Source: Candidatus Poribacteria bacterium (GTDB taxonomy: Bacteria; Poribacteria; WGA-4E; WGA-3G). Taken from it: a stretch of 64,000 nt of DNA. Position 1 is the first letter of the stretch; each line of letters starts with the position of its first letter. The notes under the pieces were generated by a model that was not told the origin of the DNA, ran no database searches, and saw nothing but the letters and a program-made list of their open reading frames with translations. The stretch spans positions 68,763 to 132,762 of the forward strand of contig VXPE01000036.1 in assembly GCA_009839745.1 (NCBI GenBank), in the 5' to 3' direction. The position numbers and the translations under genes are program-made. Shown here piece after piece: positions 34,554 to 43,290 of this stretch.

Positions 34554-36485
34554 ATGAGAGAAGACGAACGCCCGAAATCGCACGGTGTTACATGGAAGTC
34601 TATCGCCATTACGCTCGTGCTGATTCCGTTTAATTTCTATTGGATCATCGCGGGTGAAGTCGGACTTGTAGGTTATGCGCTGAATACCTATGCCGTGCCG
34701 TTTTACAATGTTGTCTTCGTGGTGTTTGCTTTCACGCTTCTCAATCTTGCAGTTCACCGTCGCTTATTCACAGATGCGGAGCTCCTCACGATATACATCC
34801 TGCTCAGCACGGCGTGCGCTTTTCCCTCCATTACGCTGATGACGATTCTCGTCACGACCGTCGGGCACGCCTTCCATTTCGCAACCCCCGAAAATGAATG
34901 GAAACACCTCTTCTATGATTACCTTCCGAGATGGCTTCTCGTCGATGATCCAAAGGCATTGACAGGCTATTATACAGGGGAATCGAGTCTCTCTACCGTA
35001 GACCTAATCGGTGTATGGATAGTGCCAACCTTATCTTGGGCAGGTTTCATGACGGTCCTGGTCCTCGTGATGTTGTGTATCAACGTTATCTTGCGGAAGC
35101 AGTGGGTGGAACGCGAACGACTCGCCTATCCGATCACGCAGATCGCGTTTCATGTCACCCATAGCACGAAATCGCTGTTTTCGCACCGCATCACATGGCT
35201 TGGCTTCGGAATTGCGGCATCTATAGCGATTCTCAATGGCTTTAGTTTTCTGTATCCGACGCTTCCTACCTTACCCATTAAGCGGATTGGTGGTTGGCGC
35301 GGGTTTGGACACCTGTTCACAGAAAAGCCGTGGAACGCTATCGGTGGCATCAGTATGTCCTATTATCCTTTCGTTATCGGACTTGGGTTGCTGATGCCGC
35401 TTGACCTATCGTTCTCCAGTTGGTTCTTCTTTATCTTCTACAAGGCGCAATTAGTCTTAGCAAGTGCCGCTGGCTTGTCCAGTCTGCCCGGGTTCCCCTA
35501 TATTGATAGGCAATGCTTTGGTGCTGCCATCGGGATTTTCATCTCTGTCGTAGTCCTGAACGGACGGCACTTTCGCGACGTTTTCCGTATCGCACGTCAT
35601 CGCACAGGCGAGGATGCTAACGAACCGATTTCCTATAGGCTCGCGCTCTGGGGTATTGTTGCCGGACTCGCAATACTCTTTATCTTTTCCAAGCGGATCG
35701 GCATGTCCTTCTGGCTGATTCCGCTGTTTTTTGCAATCTATTTTATCATCGTCTTGGTGCTCACACGGATGCGGGCGGAGCAGGGATTTCCCGTGCATGC
35801 GATGGAGAATATGCCGAATCATCATATCCTCGTTGACGGATTCGGCACACGACTACTCGGCACGAATAACCTCGTTGCTTTGACGCTCTACCGTTGGTTT
35901 AATCGGAGCTACACGAGCAATCCGATGCCGCACCAATTAGAGGGCTTCAAACTCTCGGAACGCTCTGGAATCGCACCGAGGCGACTGTTCTTCGCGCTGT
36001 TAGGTGTGTCAGGGTTCGCTGCGGTAATGGTGTTCGGCGTTATCCTCTATATTTTTTATACCTACGGTGCTTTGAACATGAGCGGTGGCAGCGGTTGGGC
36101 AACCGGTTTCGGTGGACGCGTCTTCAACGGACTCCAGCGTTGGATTTATTACCCGACTGAACCGAATCTCTATGCGACTGGCGGTATCGTGTTTGGATTA
36201 CTCTTTTCGACGCTCTTGATGTTTATGCGGGCACGTTTTTTCTGGTGGCCCTTCCATCCGATCGGGTTTGTCGTCTCTAGCGATTGGGGTATGCGGTATT
36301 TGTGGAGTTGTATGCTGGTGAGTTCGATTATTAAGTGGAGTGTCTTGAAGATTGGCGGTCCGCGGGCATCGCAGCAGCTGGTGATGTTCGCGATTGGGTT
36401 GATGTTGGGTGATTTCACCGTGGGTGGTATCTGGAGTCTTGTGAGTGTTGTGACGCAACAGCCGATGTATAATTTTTGGCCGTAG
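34554..36485 (+). CDS. Polytopic membrane protein, DUF6785/OPT-like
   Basis: The 643-residue protein has about 12-14 hydrophobic helices spread over its whole length and no signal peptide. The cytoplasmic-looking segments contain W-V-E-R-E-R-L-A-Y-P, R-M-R-A-E-Q-G-F-P and S-D-W-G-M-R-Y-L-W-S. This pattern matches the large DUF6785/DUF6784 proteins that are abundant in sponge-associated and planctomycete-type bacteria and are distantly like oligopeptide transporters (recognition from memory). A transport role is likely but the substrate is unknown. No strong Shine-Dalgarno is visible before the ATG. A new promoter starts directly behind it. Confidence 0.75.
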   Translation: MREDERPKSHGVTWKSIAITLVLIPFNFYWIIAGEVGLVGYALNTYAVPFYNVVFVVFAFTLLNLAVHRRLFTDAELLTIYILLSTACAFPSITLMTILVTTVGHAFHFATPENEWKHLFYDYLPRWLLVDDPKALTGYYTGESSLSTVDLIGVWIVPTLSWAGFMTVLVLVMLCINVILRKQWVERERLAYPITQIAFHVTHSTKSLFSHRITWLGFGIAASIAILNGFSFLYPTLPTLPIKRIGGWRGFGHLFTEKPWNAIGGISMSYYPFVIGLGLLMPLDLSFSSWFFFIFYKAQLVLASAAGLSSLPGFPYIDRQCFGAAIGIFISVVVLNGRHFRDVFRIARHRTGEDANEPISYRLALWGIVAGLAILFIFSKRIGMSFWLIPLFFAIYFIIVLVLTRMRAEQGFPVHAMENMPNHHILVDGFGTRLLGTNNLVALTLYRWFNRSYTSNPMPHQLEGFKLSERSGIAPRRLFFALLGVSGFAAVMVFGVILYIFYTYGALNMSGGSGWATGFGGRVFNGLQRWIYYPTEPNLYATGGIVFGLLFSTLLMFMRARFFWWPFHPIGFVVSSDWGMRYLWSCMLVSSIIKWSVLKIGGPRASQQLVMFAIGLMLGDFTVGGIWSLVSVVTQQPMYNFWP

Positions 36486-36492
36486 AGATAAT

Positions 36493-36521
36493 TTGAGAAA
36501 TTGTTAGAGATATGCTACAAT
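36493..36521 (+). promoter_or_regulatory. Promoter for the two small conserved genes
   Basis: TTGAGA (36493-36498) and TACAAT (36516-36521) with a 17-base spacer, 28 bases before the ATG at 36550. Confidence 0.6.
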
Positions 36522-36549
36522 TCAGTATCAATTGGGAAGATATACTGGA

Positions 36550-36786
36550 ATGGATTTTGAAATTATTGGAGAAATCACGCAAATTGAAACAATTAGTCGC
36601 GGCAGTGGTATCCGAAACCACGCTCGGCTACAACGTCAGTATGGTCAAGGTAAATGGCGTAAGCTAAAGGGAGTAGCATACGTCCAATTGGTTGATGGTT
36701 CAGTCCGTCTTGCTGAAGTTCATTGGTATCAAGCTGACAACATCGGCAAGAGAGAATTTAAGATTAAACTCCCATTTCCTGATTAA
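36550..36786 (+). CDS. Small conserved basic protein (first gene of a two-gene pair)
   Basis: The 78-residue product begins M-D-F-E-I-I-G-E-I-T-Q-I-E-T-I and has R-L-Q-R-Q-Y-G-Q-G-K-W-R-K-L-K-G and a C-terminal H-W-Y-Q-A-D-N-I-G-K-R-E-F-K-I-K. From memory, very similar short proteins with Y-G-x-G-x-W-R-K-L-K-G and H-W-Y-E-A-x-G-I-G-x-x-E-x-K-I-K occur in cyanobacteria, next to a partner like the following gene. The pair may be a toxin-antitoxin-like or DNA-related module, but this is a guess. The start at 36550 avoids six extra residues without a ribosome binding site. Confidence 0.7.
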   Translation: MDFEIIGEITQIETISRGSGIRNHARLQRQYGQGKWRKLKGVAYVQLVDGSVRLAEVHWYQADNIGKREFKIKLPFPD

Positions 36787-36788
36787 AG

Positions 36789-37064
36789 ATGAACAAAAAA
36801 GAGAATCAATTTCCGCAATTCGGTCGGTGCCTTAATAATGAAGGATATGCTGCCTCTCTTGAAGTAGGGGAAATATATCGTGTGATTCAGGATGACGAAG
36901 CAGCATCTCACGGATATATCCGCGTCATAGACGAAAGCGGCGAAGACTACGCCTACACAGCTAACCGTTTTCACTTAATTCAGCAACCTGCCCCTGTCGA
37001 AAGGCTCAGATCCATCCCAAACAACACTTCGATCCCAGACAACACTATCTATCTTACCTTGTGA
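36789..37064 (+). CDS. Small conserved acidic protein (second gene of the pair)
   Basis: The 91-residue product starts 2 bases after the preceding stop. It contains L-N-N-E-G-Y-A-A-S-L-E-V-G-E-I-Y-R-V-I and I-R-V-I-D-E-S-G-E-D-Y-A-Y, a small beta-rich domain that, from memory, accompanies the preceding family in cyanobacteria. The opposite charge of the two partners (basic first, acidic second) is compatible with a complex. A MITE-like element lies 16 bases after the stop codon. Confidence 0.72.
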   Translation: MNKKENQFPQFGRCLNNEGYAASLEVGEIYRVIQDDEAASHGYIRVIDESGEDYAYTANRFHLIQQPAPVERLRSIPNNTSIPDNTIYLTL

Positions 37065-37080
37065 TTTCTTATTATTGTTA

Positions 37081-37232
37081 ACCCAAGTTGCCAGTTTGTA
37101 GCATAACCTGTTAGGGTGTGCATATCAGGACGCAGACTAACAGTCTACGCTACAAAACACCGCAGATAATGAACTGTTTTTACCCAAAAACACGACCTGA
37201 ATGCTCAAAACCCTGTAACTAGCAAGTTGGGT
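37081..37232 (+). mobile_element. MITE-like element, copy B (152 bp) with 8-bp target duplication
   Basis: The ends ACCCAAGTTGC and GCAAGTTGGGT are inverted repeats with one mismatch. TATTGTTA stands directly outside both ends (37073-37080 and 37233-37240), a perfect 8-bp target-site duplication. Inside, GTTTGTAGC-x(6)-CTGTTAG pairs with CTAACAG-x(4)-GCTACAAAAC, so the element can fold into a long hairpin. Its reverse complement is copy A (29819-29970), which has the same length. No protein is encoded. Confidence 0.85.
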
Positions 37233-37369
37233 TATTGTTATCACTATTTTCATCTGCCTTTTCTTGATTAAAAGTAACCCTAATTTCACAGTCCCTGACC
37301 TGTGTGTCTCCCTTATCGGTTGGTGGGTCCCATATCATTATAATTATCGGCATTATATACCTCTTACTT

Positions 37370-37708
37370 TTAGGGTATTTTACAAGGATCCGGCAGATGA
37401 ATATTCACAGACTCGTTACCTATCTGTTTTTTTTCATCATTAGGATTAGGTTCCCTTACAGGTCTAATTTGAAGTCTATCTGCTTCCCCTGGACCAACGT
37501 CATTTACAGCCCTTATTTCAATGGTAATTTCTACATCGTTAGGCAATAACGCAACAAATCTTGTGTCAGTGCCATTCAAATCTATCCACTCCGAATATCC
37601 TCCATCGTGAATAGCCAAACGCACTTGATATTTATCTATCTTAGAACCACCATCATTGGCAGGTGCATCCCAAGCTATTGTATACGGTATTAGAGTCATT
37701 GTAGGCAT
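37370..37708 (-). CDS. Single fibronectin type III domain protein
   Basis: The 112-residue product reads as one Fn3 domain: I-A-W-D-A-P-A-N-D-G-G-S-K-I-D-K-Y-Q-V-R in strands A-C and V-E-I-T-I-E-I-R-A-V-N-D-V-G-P-G in strands F-G, followed by a polar tail. There is no signal peptide. AGGGA lies 8 bases before the ATG at 37708, and a consensus promoter is upstream at 37774-37802, which supports a real gene rather than a fragment. Such a lone Fn3 unit may bind a surface or be secreted by an unusual route; its role is unknown. Confidence 0.65.
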   Translation of the reverse strand: MPTMTLIPYTIAWDAPANDGGSKIDKYQVRLAIHDGGYSEWIDLNGTDTRFVALLPNDVEITIEIRAVNDVGPGEADRLQIRPVREPNPNDEKKQIGNESVNIHLPDPCKIP

Positions 37709-37773
37709 TATATTTTCCCTATACATCAAAATAAGGAGAACGCCGCGAGCAGCACTATCCAGTTTGTATTTGG

Positions 37774-37802
37774 ATTATACCATCAAATGGGTGTGTTGTC
37801 AA
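37774..37802 (-). promoter_or_regulatory. Promoter for the Fn3 gene
   Basis: On the minus strand TTGACA (37802-37797) and TATAAT (37779-37774), perfect hexamers with a 17-base spacer, about 65 bases before the start codon. Confidence 0.85.
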
Positions 37803-37944
37803 TTAAATTAGCATTGCTTTAATGGAGCAGTGAAGTGTTTCGGTATGATTTTTATACGCAATACGCAGCTCTGGATTCGAGATTTTTGTAAAAAGACTGA
37901 AGATATTGTAGCACTCTCACACGCCATTTTCAAACGAAATTTTC

Positions 37945-37973
37945 TTGACAATCACCTATCCATAAGTTATTAT
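37945..37973 (+). promoter_or_regulatory. Promoter for the restriction-modification gene
   Basis: TTGACA (37945-37950) and TATTAT (37968-37973) with a 17-base spacer, about 100 bases before the ATG at 38077. Confidence 0.75.
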
Positions 37974-38076
37974 GTAGGATAAATACAGCGGTAGAGTATT
38001 CAAACGTTTCGGAAACTCCGCCAGATAAAATTACGACTCTGGTCGGGAACTCAAAATATGGGAAATAGTTAGTATA

Positions 38077-41000
38077 ATGAAAGAAAAACTTATAAAAATC
38101 GGGTTTTTAGAGCCCAAAAGTAATTTTTTTGTCATTGAAATTGGTGGTTACCAAATTTCCATCATATACAATTTAGGAAAGCCAGAAAATTCCAAAATTG
38201 ACTACGGATCGAAAATTAAGGTTTGGCAAAAGACCACTTCAAATCTGACTAAAGATGAAAATTTGGTTGTTCTCGAATGTGTAGTCAGGCTTTTACAAAA
38301 AGGCTATAGACCTGAATCCATTGAATTGGAGAGGACATGGAGATCCGGTCATGGCACAAGTGGACGCCTTGATATCTTCATTAAGGATGGAGAACCAGAT
38401 GTCTTCGCGATGATCGAGTGCAAAACATGGGGTGAGGAGTATGAAAAGGAACGAAACAATCTTCTTGAAGATGGAGGTCAACTTTTCACTTATCTCGTTC
38501 AGGAACGGTCTACTAAGTTTCTTATCCTCTACACGTCTTTAATCTCAGAGAAAGTTGAGTGTCAATCCGAATGTATTGATTTAACAACTGTAAAAGGTAG
38601 CAACAATGAGGAGCTGCATAAATCGTGGAACAAAACATTCGTAACTGGCGGTATATTTGAGGCTGAAGCATCGTCTTACAACATTCAGCGTGTTGAACTC
38701 AAAAAATCAGATCTCAAAGAATTGGATGAAAACAGCGGGAAAGGACTATTCCATAGTTTTGCTGAGATTCTCAGGCGACATGCGATCTCGGACAAGTCCA
38801 ATGCTTTTAATAAAATTTTCAACCTGTTTGTTTGCAAAATTTATGATGAGGATACTCACCACCTTAACGAGATACTGGATTTTCAATGGAAGCCAAATGA
38901 TAATTATGAATCCCTTATCAAACGGCTTTCATACCTTTACCAGCATGGAATTAGGGACTATCTTGGAATGTCTGTAGAAGAGGAATATTTTTCTCCTTAT
39001 TCTGAATTCGCGTTTATGGATATTTATAACAAACAGTCTTATACCGCTAATTTTACCATCATCCGAGAGATTGTTGAATTACTACAGAGATACCAAATTA
39101 AGTACACTCAGAAACACCAATTTCTTGGTGATTTTTTTGAGGATTTACTAAACTCTGGAATTAAGCAAGAAGCAGGGCAATTTTTTACCCCTACTCCGCT
39201 GGCAAGATTTTTTATACGTGCAATTCCAATAAAACAATTGGTTGAAAAGGCAATAGACAGCAAATATCAGGAGATTATTCCGTATGTGATTGATTTTGCA
39301 TGTGGAGCTGGACATTTTCTAACTGAGTCCATAGATGAAATTGAAGGAGTTCTAAAACAAGTAGATTACAGGCATTTAATCGGGCGAGCACAGAAGCATT
39401 TTCTAGCAATACGAGATAATTTCTATTGGGCTAAAGATTATATTTATGGCATTGAAAAAGATTATCGTCTCGCTAAAACCACAAAAATAGCACTTTTCTT
39501 GAATGGCGATGGTGATGCCATAATCGCGAATGCCGACGGTCTTGGTTCTTTCCAGAGAGAACCAAATTTTCAGGGACAATTGAAGAAAGAGCAGCCGGGA
39601 CAGCTATTAGGGAACTTTGATATACTTGTTTCTAATCCTCCATTTTCAATCTCAGGCTTCAAAAAGGATTTGCAAAATGAGAAGGACTTCGCACTCGCTG
39701 AGAAGGTAACTTCCAAAAGCTCTGAAATAGAATGCTTATTTTTAGAGCGAGCATTTCAACTTTTAAAGGATGATGGTTATTTAGGGATTATACTCCCCTT
39801 GAGCATTTTGAACAATGAAAGCAGTGTTTATATTAGTACTCGTAGAATATTGTTTTTGTGCTTTGAAGTTGTCGCTGTTGTGGAATTACGTGATAAGACC
39901 TTCAAACCTACTAACACTACGACAACAGCACTTTTTGCCCAAAAGCGAAATATGGGGACAATTACCAACTCTATTAAAGCACTCAGAAATCTAAGCCAAA
40001 TAAAGGCAAATGAGGAACTAGCAGACATTTCTTTAAAAACACAAATTCCGGCTGAACACATCCAAGAATCCATTACGAATGACGCTTCCATACTTGAAAC
40101 TATGACATCCGAATTCACTACAAATGGATTGTTAAAGATTTCAAGTTTAACCTATAGGGTACTTCTCCAGATGGTTGAACAAAATAGGAACGTCTATCTA
40201 GGATACGCAGGAGAGAAAAAAGACCAAGAAAATTTTCTAGGATATAGATTTTCAAAGTCTAGAGGACAGGAGGACATTGACATTCTCAAGACAGGCTCCG
40301 GAGAAATAGCGACAAAATTATTTAGTTTACAAGGCGAAGAAGATAAAAGTAAAATAGATTACTACATTCGGAATGCTTTTCTTGGTAAAGAACCAGAAAT
40401 TGACGAATCTATTGCTTCAAATCTCACGCGAGTGACTCTTTTGGAGGCAATTAGCAAATCAGCAACTCTGGTTATGGATAATCCATCTAAATTCTTTTCC
40501 TCGCGTCATCTTTCTGTAAAATCAAATTCACCCTTCGGTGATTTTATTGATAACTATGAGCAATTAGAAATTTCTCTATCCAGGTTGAGAAAAAGTGGTG
40601 ATTTATTCTACACTACAGGACTGACCTATAGTAAGCAATCTGAAGAAGTTCCTTATCAAACTCAGAATCGCGTTCTTACCGCAAGCAATCTATCGCTTGA
40701 AAAAGCGAGGATTGACTTAAACGAAAAACTCTTATATCTTAGAGACGAATTTACAATGCCAGGTGAGTTACTGCCTCGCTCAGGAGATATTATCATTTCC
40801 AACGCTAGTGGAAGCCTAAAACACTTAGGTAAAGTAGTATGGGTTGACGAAAATTTGGATGGTTATGTTGTTGGCGGATTTCTTGGAATCTTTAGGTTTC
40901 TTGATAACACGCTTGCAAAAGCAGTGTTTTATAGACTTCTTTCAGAGAAATTCCGAGCATTTGTTGCGGGGCTTAAAGGTCAAAATATAAACAACCTTGA

Positions 41001-41127
41001 TATTGACAAAATAGATGATTTTGGTCTCACAGTTCCTCGGCCCCTTGATGAGTTTGTCAAAGACGCTTTAAAGCGAGAAAAAGAATTAGAAAAGATAAAC
41101 AAGACGCTAACGCAAATTAAAAATTAA
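38077..41127 (+). CDS. Single-chain restriction-modification protein: nuclease, N6-adenine methylase and specificity domain
   Basis: The 1016-residue protein joins three parts of a restriction system. Residues about 60-200 form an HsdR_N-like PD-(D/E)xK nuclease (G-R-L-D-I-F-I, then I-E-C-K-T-W-G). Residues about 340-640 are an HsdM-type methylase: F-L-G-D-F-F-E-D-L-L, G-Q-F-F-T-P-T-P-L-A, AdoMet motif D-F-A-C-G-A-G-H-F and catalytic S-N-P-P-F. The last ~150 residues look like one type I S target-recognition unit (G-D-I-I-I-S-N-A-S-G, Q-N-I-N-N-L-D-I-D). This is a type IIG/BcgI-like or 'type I in one chain' arrangement. The gene is visibly more A+T-rich than its neighbours, which suggests transfer. 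All three motif sets look intact. Confidence 0.87.
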   Translation: MKEKLIKIGFLEPKSNFFVIEIGGYQISIIYNLGKPENSKIDYGSKIKVWQKTTSNLTKDENLVVLECVVRLLQKGYRPESIELERTWRSGHGTSGRLDIFIKDGEPDVFAMIECKTWGEEYEKERNNLLEDGGQLFTYLVQERSTKFLILYTSLISEKVECQSECIDLTTVKGSNNEELHKSWNKTFVTGGIFEAEASSYNIQRVELKKSDLKELDENSGKGLFHSFAEILRRHAISDKSNAFNKIFNLFVCKIYDEDTHHLNEILDFQWKPNDNYESLIKRLSYLYQHGIRDYLGMSVEEEYFSPYSEFAFMDIYNKQSYTANFTIIREIVELLQRYQIKYTQKHQFLGDFFEDLLNSGIKQEAGQFFTPTPLARFFIRAIPIKQLVEKAIDSKYQEIIPYVIDFACGAGHFLTESIDEIEGVLKQVDYRHLIGRAQKHFLAIRDNFYWAKDYIYGIEKDYRLAKTTKIALFLNGDGDAIIANADGLGSFQREPNFQGQLKKEQPGQLLGNFDILVSNPPFSISGFKKDLQNEKDFALAEKVTSKSSEIECLFLERAFQLLKDDGYLGIILPLSILNNESSVYISTRRILFLCFEVVAVVELRDKTFKPTNTTTTALFAQKRNMGTITNSIKALRNLSQIKANEELADISLKTQIPAEHIQESITNDASILETMTSEFTTNGLLKISSLTYRVLLQMVEQNRNVYLGYAGEKKDQENFLGYRFSKSRGQEDIDILKTGSGEIATKLFSLQGEEDKSKIDYYIRNAFLGKEPEIDESIASNLTRVTLLEAISKSATLVMDNPSKFFSSRHLSVKSNSPFGDFIDNYEQLEISLSRLRKSGDLFYTTGLTYSKQSEEVPYQTQNRVLTASNLSLEKARIDLNEKLLYLRDEFTMPGELLPRSGDIIISNASGSLKHLGKVVWVDENLDGYVVGGFLGIFRFLDNTLAKAVFYRLLSEKFRAFVAGLKGQNINNLDIDKIDDFGLTVPRPLDEFVKDALKREKELEKINKTLTQIKN

Positions 41128-41158
41128 ACGCCACACTTATATCTGGCTGATCATTTGA

Positions 41159-41189
41159 GGGAAGTGATGAAAAAGACTGTCCCTTTTTT
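41159..41189 (+). terminator. Probable terminator after the restriction-modification gene
   Basis: GGGAAGT (41159-41165) pairs with ACT-TCCC (41176-41183, one bulged G), followed by six T residues. Confidence 0.55.
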
Positions 41190-41190
41190 G

Positions 41191-41219
41191 TTGCACGCCA
41201 GACCGTTTCATGCTATCCT
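41191..41219 (+). promoter_or_regulatory. Promoter for the nucleotidyltransferase-HEPN/VWA operon
   Basis: TTGCAC (41191-41196) and TATCCT (41214-41219) with a 17-base spacer, 22 bases before the ATG at 41241. Confidence 0.55.
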
Positions 41220-41240
41220 ATTCTCTAAGGAGATAGTGGT

Positions 41241-42140
41241 ATGCATCACCCCACAGATACCCATCGCACAGCGAAAGATTTATCGCCTGAAGAGTTAGCG
41301 GAATACAGCCGGCGGCTCGATCAGCATCTTCAAAATCGGAAGGTGGATGAGGCATTGCTGCATCGGGCATGGCACACCGTGCACCGGATTGCGTCAATGC
41401 TTTATGAAGACTTTGAGGCAACACAGGTTGCCGTTTTCGGTTCGCTTGCTGAACCAGAGGCGTTCTCGAAATGGTCGGATCTTGATATTGCTGTTTGGGG
41501 AATTCCCAATGACAAATATTTTCGGGCATCATCAATAGCATCGGACATCAGCGGATTGTTTAAGGTTGACTTAGTCGATTTTGAAAGTTGTAAAGGGCTG
41601 TTTCGCGAGAGAATTCAGAGTCAACTAATTCTTATTCAAAAAGGAGAAACCTACGAAGTGGACAGAAGTGAACTCATCCAACGTATCTCCGACGAACGCA
41701 GTAAAATAGAAGGAACTCTAAAAAAGATTGAGGAAAGATTAGAAAAAATAAAAAAAGCCCCTGTTGAATACAGAGAAGAGATAGAAACGACAATTGCCAA
41801 AAATCTCGTTGACTGCTACAGAGGAATGGAAAACATTTTTAGACGAATTGCCCTTGACGTTGACTTACGCATACCTGACGGAAGTAGATGGCATAAAGAA
41901 TTACTAACGCAGATGACAGAACCGCAAGCGGAACGGAGACCACCTGTGATTTCCCAAGAAACTTTTGAGATTTTGGAGGAACTTTTAGAATTTCGCCATG
42001 TCTTCAATAACATCTATGGAGAAGAACTGGTTTACGAAAGAACAGAGAAAAACGCAAGACAGATTGACAAATTGTTTGGCAATCTTTCCAGAGAACTGGA
42101 TACGTTCATCGCTTATTTAGAGAAAAATGAAAATGACTGA
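41241..42140 (+). CDS. Nucleotidyltransferase-HEPN fusion (MntA-HepT-like in one chain)
   Basis: Residues about 45-140 are a minimal nucleotidyltransferase: V-A-V-F-G-S-L-A-E, then W-S-D-L-D-I-A-V with the two metal Asp residues and V-D-L-V-D-F-E with the third. Residues about 145-299 are all-helical and HepT/HEPN-like: N-L-V-D-C-Y-R-G-M-E-N-I-F-R-R-I, R-W-H-K-E-L-L, and the likely catalytic E-F-R-H-V-F-N-N-I-Y-G. In known MNT-HEPN modules these are two genes, the nucleotidyltransferase adenylating and silencing the HEPN RNase. Here they are one uninterrupted 299-residue frame. AAGGAG precedes the ATG. The next gene overlaps the stop codon. Confidence 0.82.
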   Translation: MHHPTDTHRTAKDLSPEELAEYSRRLDQHLQNRKVDEALLHRAWHTVHRIASMLYEDFEATQVAVFGSLAEPEAFSKWSDLDIAVWGIPNDKYFRASSIASDISGLFKVDLVDFESCKGLFRERIQSQLILIQKGETYEVDRSELIQRISDERSKIEGTLKKIEERLEKIKKAPVEYREEIETTIAKNLVDCYRGMENIFRRIALDVDLRIPDGSRWHKELLTQMTEPQAERRPPVISQETFEILEELLEFRHVFNNIYGEELVYERTEKNARQIDKLFGNLSRELDTFIAYLEKNEND

Positions 42141-43290
42141 ACAGACCCTACTCCAACAAATCACGGACTTCTGTCGCTTGCTCCGACAGATGGGCATCAA
42201 TGTGACGACGACCAACCAACTGAGTTGGTGTGAGAGCGTTCAACTGATCGACATCGGTGAGCGGGAGGTGTTTTATCATACAGCACGGACGAACCTTATC
42301 GCTGGAGAATCCGATCGGGAGACGTTTGATACTGCTTTCAATCTGTTTTGGCGATATCCACGTCCTGAGTTTCAAGCGGTGGAGATGGAGGAGCAGACCC
42401 CTGAACCCTCTGCGCTCCAAGATCTCTCCGATGCAGGCGATGAGCAGGACATCGTGGAGCAGTGGTTGGATACCGAAGCAGAGGAGAGTGAGGAAGGAGA
42501 GGAAGACGATCCGGTCGCTTATAGTGCCGAGGATCTCCTGAGTCGGAAAGATTTTAGCGAGTTCACAAAAGAAGATATGGAGCAAGCCCGAGAGATCGTC
42601 GCGAAACTGGCGGCAGTGTTGGCGACAAAACTCAGTCGCCGAAAGGTTGTCGGTAAAAAGGGGAAAATAATTGATTTCCGACGCAGTTGGCGACAAAGTC
42701 TCGTTCATGGCGGCGAACCGCTTGAATTGATCCGGAAACAGCAGAAGATTAAGAAAACGAAGATTCTACTTCTCTGTGATGTAAGCGGTTCGATGGATTG
42801 TTACGCCAAGTTTCTTATCCAATTCATCTACGGGATGCAGCAGGAGTTGAGAGAAGTGGATGTCGCAGTCTTTAGCACACATCTGACAGACATCACTGGA
42901 CTCCTCCGACGGAAAGGATTAGCGGAGGGTTTGAACGAGGTCTCGAATGTTGTGCCGGACTGGTCAGGCGGAACGAAGATTGGGGAAAGTCTGCTGGAGT
43001 TCTATCGACAATTTGCGCCGTCTTTCTCGGCATACCGTTCAGTCGTTATCCTCATCAGCGATGGCTGGGATCGCGGCGATGTAGATGTGTTGCGCCGTTC
43101 TATGGAGATGATCCATCGGCATGCTTACCGGTTAATCTGGCTCAATCCGTTACTCGGTAGCGACGGTTATCAGCCGATTTGTCGAGGTATCCGCACAGCA
43201 TTGCCATACGTGGATTATTTCCTTCCAGCACACAATTTGGAGAGCTTGGCACAATTGACAAGGATATTGATTCCGCTCTGGGCACGATGA
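42133..43290 (+). CDS. VWA-domain protein, CoxE/YehP-like
   Basis: The 385-residue cytosolic protein has an acidic middle (E-E-S-E-E-G-E-E-D-D) and a C-terminal von Willebrand factor A domain with a complete MIDAS: D-V-S-G-S-M-D, a conserved Thr in S-G-G-T-K-I-G and I-S-D-G-W-D. CoxE-like VWA proteins usually work with a MoxR-type AAA+ ATPase, which is not found nearby. The ATG at 42133 overlaps the end of the nucleotidyltransferase-HEPN gene by 8 bases (an in-frame ATG at 42127 is also possible), so translation is coupled. This points to a shared role, perhaps in defence or stress control. Confidence 0.85.
   Translation: MTEQTLLQQITDFCRLLRQMGINVTTTNQLSWCESVQLIDIGEREVFYHTARTNLIAGESDRETFDTAFNLFWRYPRPEFQAVEMEEQTPEPSALQDLSDAGDEQDIVEQWLDTEAEESEEGEEDDPVAYSAEDLLSRKDFSEFTKEDMEQAREIVAKLAAVLATKLSRRKVVGKKGKIIDFRRSWRQSLVHGGEPLELIRKQQKIKKTKILLLCDVSGSMDCYAKFLIQFIYGMQQELREVDVAVFSTHLTDITGLLRRKGLAEGLNEVSNVVPDWSGGTKIGESLLEFYRQFAPSFSAYRSVVILISDGWDRGDVDVLRRSMEMIHRHAYRLIWLNPLLGSDGYQPICRGIRTALPYVDYFLPAHNLESLAQLTRILIPLWAR

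Larger units (their letters stand above)
37709..38076. other. Divergent intergenic region with two promoters
   Basis: These 368 bases separate the Fn3 gene (minus) from the restriction-modification gene (plus). They hold one clear promoter for each direction (37774-37802 and 37945-37973). Apart from A+T-rich sequence between them nothing else was recognised. Confidence 0.6.
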
